From Methanomicrobia archaeon LH_S13 (GTDB lineage Archaea; Halobacteriota; Syntropharchaeia; Alkanophagales; Methanospirareceae), in NCBI GenBank assembly GCA_023659785.1, contig JAGXOR010000083.1, positions 1-6,289 of the forward strand: 6,289 bases of DNA, read 5' to 3'. The position numbers were made by a program, and so were the translations under genes. The notes beneath the pieces are model-generated. The model made no database searches and had not been told where the DNA came from. It was given only the letters and a program-made list of their open reading frames with translations. Shown one piece after another: positions 5,917 to 6,289 of this stretch; the first letter of the stretch is position 1, and every line of letters begins with the position of its first letter.

Positions 5917-5939
5917 CGGTGATCGGTGATAAATCACTG
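5917..5939. repeat. Direct plus inverted 7-bp repeat, possible operator
   Basis: CGGTGAT occurs twice in tandem (5917-5923 and 5924-5930). After AA it is followed by its near-perfect inverse, ATCACTG (5933-5939), which differs at one base that still allows a G-U pair. The element fills most of the gap between the surface-protein stop (5944) and the TATA box of the coiled-coil/helicase unit (5893-5902). It could be a regulator binding site just upstream of that promoter, or a 3'-end hairpin for the surface-protein gene. No T-run follows it on the minus strand, so a simple terminator is less likely. Confidence 0.5.
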
Positions 5940-5943
5940 GATT

Positions 5944-6289
5944 TCAACGCCTACGCTTCACCGCAATAGAAATAGAAATTGCCACGGCAACAGCAATAAG
6001 CAAATCGCACATGTTTACCGGTATTTTTCGTTCCTCTTCTTTATGGCTCTCGTTAAACAATAGCGATACAAAAGCCTCCACACCATCTTTTATGTTCGTT
6101 TCTGCATTCACACTTATCGCTGTGCCTATTTCCACGGTTTCAGGTACTGTTAAGATGACTTCTGGCGTAGAAACCGAGAAACAAGCCTTCGCGTACAACT
6201 CGTCACTGCCTACAAAGGTTATTGCATCCATGAGCATCAATTGTTTCAATCCCAAAAACCCCGGACAAAATTCATTTCCGGTTTTAACT
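5944..6289 (-). CDS. C-terminal part of a membrane-anchored surface protein (5' end outside window)
   Basis: The frame is open to the right edge of the window (residues VKTGNEFCPGF precede the first possible TTG at 6255), so only about 114 residues of the C-terminal end are seen. It ends in a hydrophobic segment, CDLLIAVAVAISISIAV, followed at once by KRRR. This is the pattern of a single C-terminal membrane anchor with the rest of the protein outside the cell. The segment before it contains a beta-rich stretch, PEVILTVPETVEIGTAISV, resembling the Ig-like repeats of archaeal surface proteins, and then a linker rich in Glu and Lys. There is no signal peptide here and no convincing ribosome binding site before TTG 6255 or the ATGs just after it, which supports extension beyond the window. 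The specific protein family is not recognised. The stop codon is 41 nt before the TATA box of the next minus-strand unit. Confidence 0.65.
   Translation of the reverse strand, partial: VKTGNEFCPGFLGLKQLMLMDAITFVGSDELYAKACFSVSTPEVILTVPETVEIGTAISVNAETNIKDGVEAFVSLLFNESHKEEERKIPVNMCDLLIAVAVAISISIAVKRRR

Overview
The window looks like a piece of a euryarchaeal chromosome of moderate GC. Four things point to this: an archaeal-type phosphoglycerate kinase, an XPD/Rad3-type helicase with its iron-sulfur cysteines, the remains of an archaeal wyosine-pathway gene (taw3), and archaeal TATA boxes placed about 26 nt before start codons with little or no leader. An ANME-1/Methanophagales or Syntrophoarchaeum-like methanogen-related lineage would fit the mix of a class I (bacterial-type) GAPDH, archaeal PGK and the coiled-coil/PD-(D/E)XK-type protein. 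That placement is an impression, not a demonstrated assignment.

Left half (+ strand): a small helical protein of unknown function (52-405) is followed by its own-promoter neighbour, a central-carbon operon of gap (464-1498) and pgk (1524-2729). These two enzymes interconvert glyceraldehyde-3-phosphate and 3-phosphoglycerate. The GAPDH lacks the Asp that normally selects NAD, so an anabolic, NADP-linked role is possible. The third cistron has a very good ribosome binding site but is broken: 2754-3140 holds three colinear remnants of taw3 (TYW3 family, tRNA G37 wyosine methyltransferase), with two conserved internal blocks missing and the middle remnant out of frame. This was not a labelled gene and is the main discovery of the window.

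Centre: a separately promoted 117-residue protein with an acidic tail (3211-3564) converges, with a 14 nt gap, on the minus-strand helicase.

Right half (- strand): a promoter at about 5893-5902 drives a two-gene unit. The first gene is a 124-residue coiled-coil protein (5473-5847) that appears to be the front half of a PD-(D/E)XK (DUF3782-like) protein cut off where the nuclease fold would begin. Four nucleotides later comes the intact 629-residue XPD-like helicase (3579-5468). Upstream lies a small direct-plus-inverted repeat (5917-5939), and then the C-terminal end of a membrane-anchored surface protein (5944-6289) that runs off the right edge.

No tRNA, rRNA, CRISPR array, insertion sequence or integrase was seen. 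The window reads as ordinary chromosomal genes with two signs of gene decay rather than as a mobile island.
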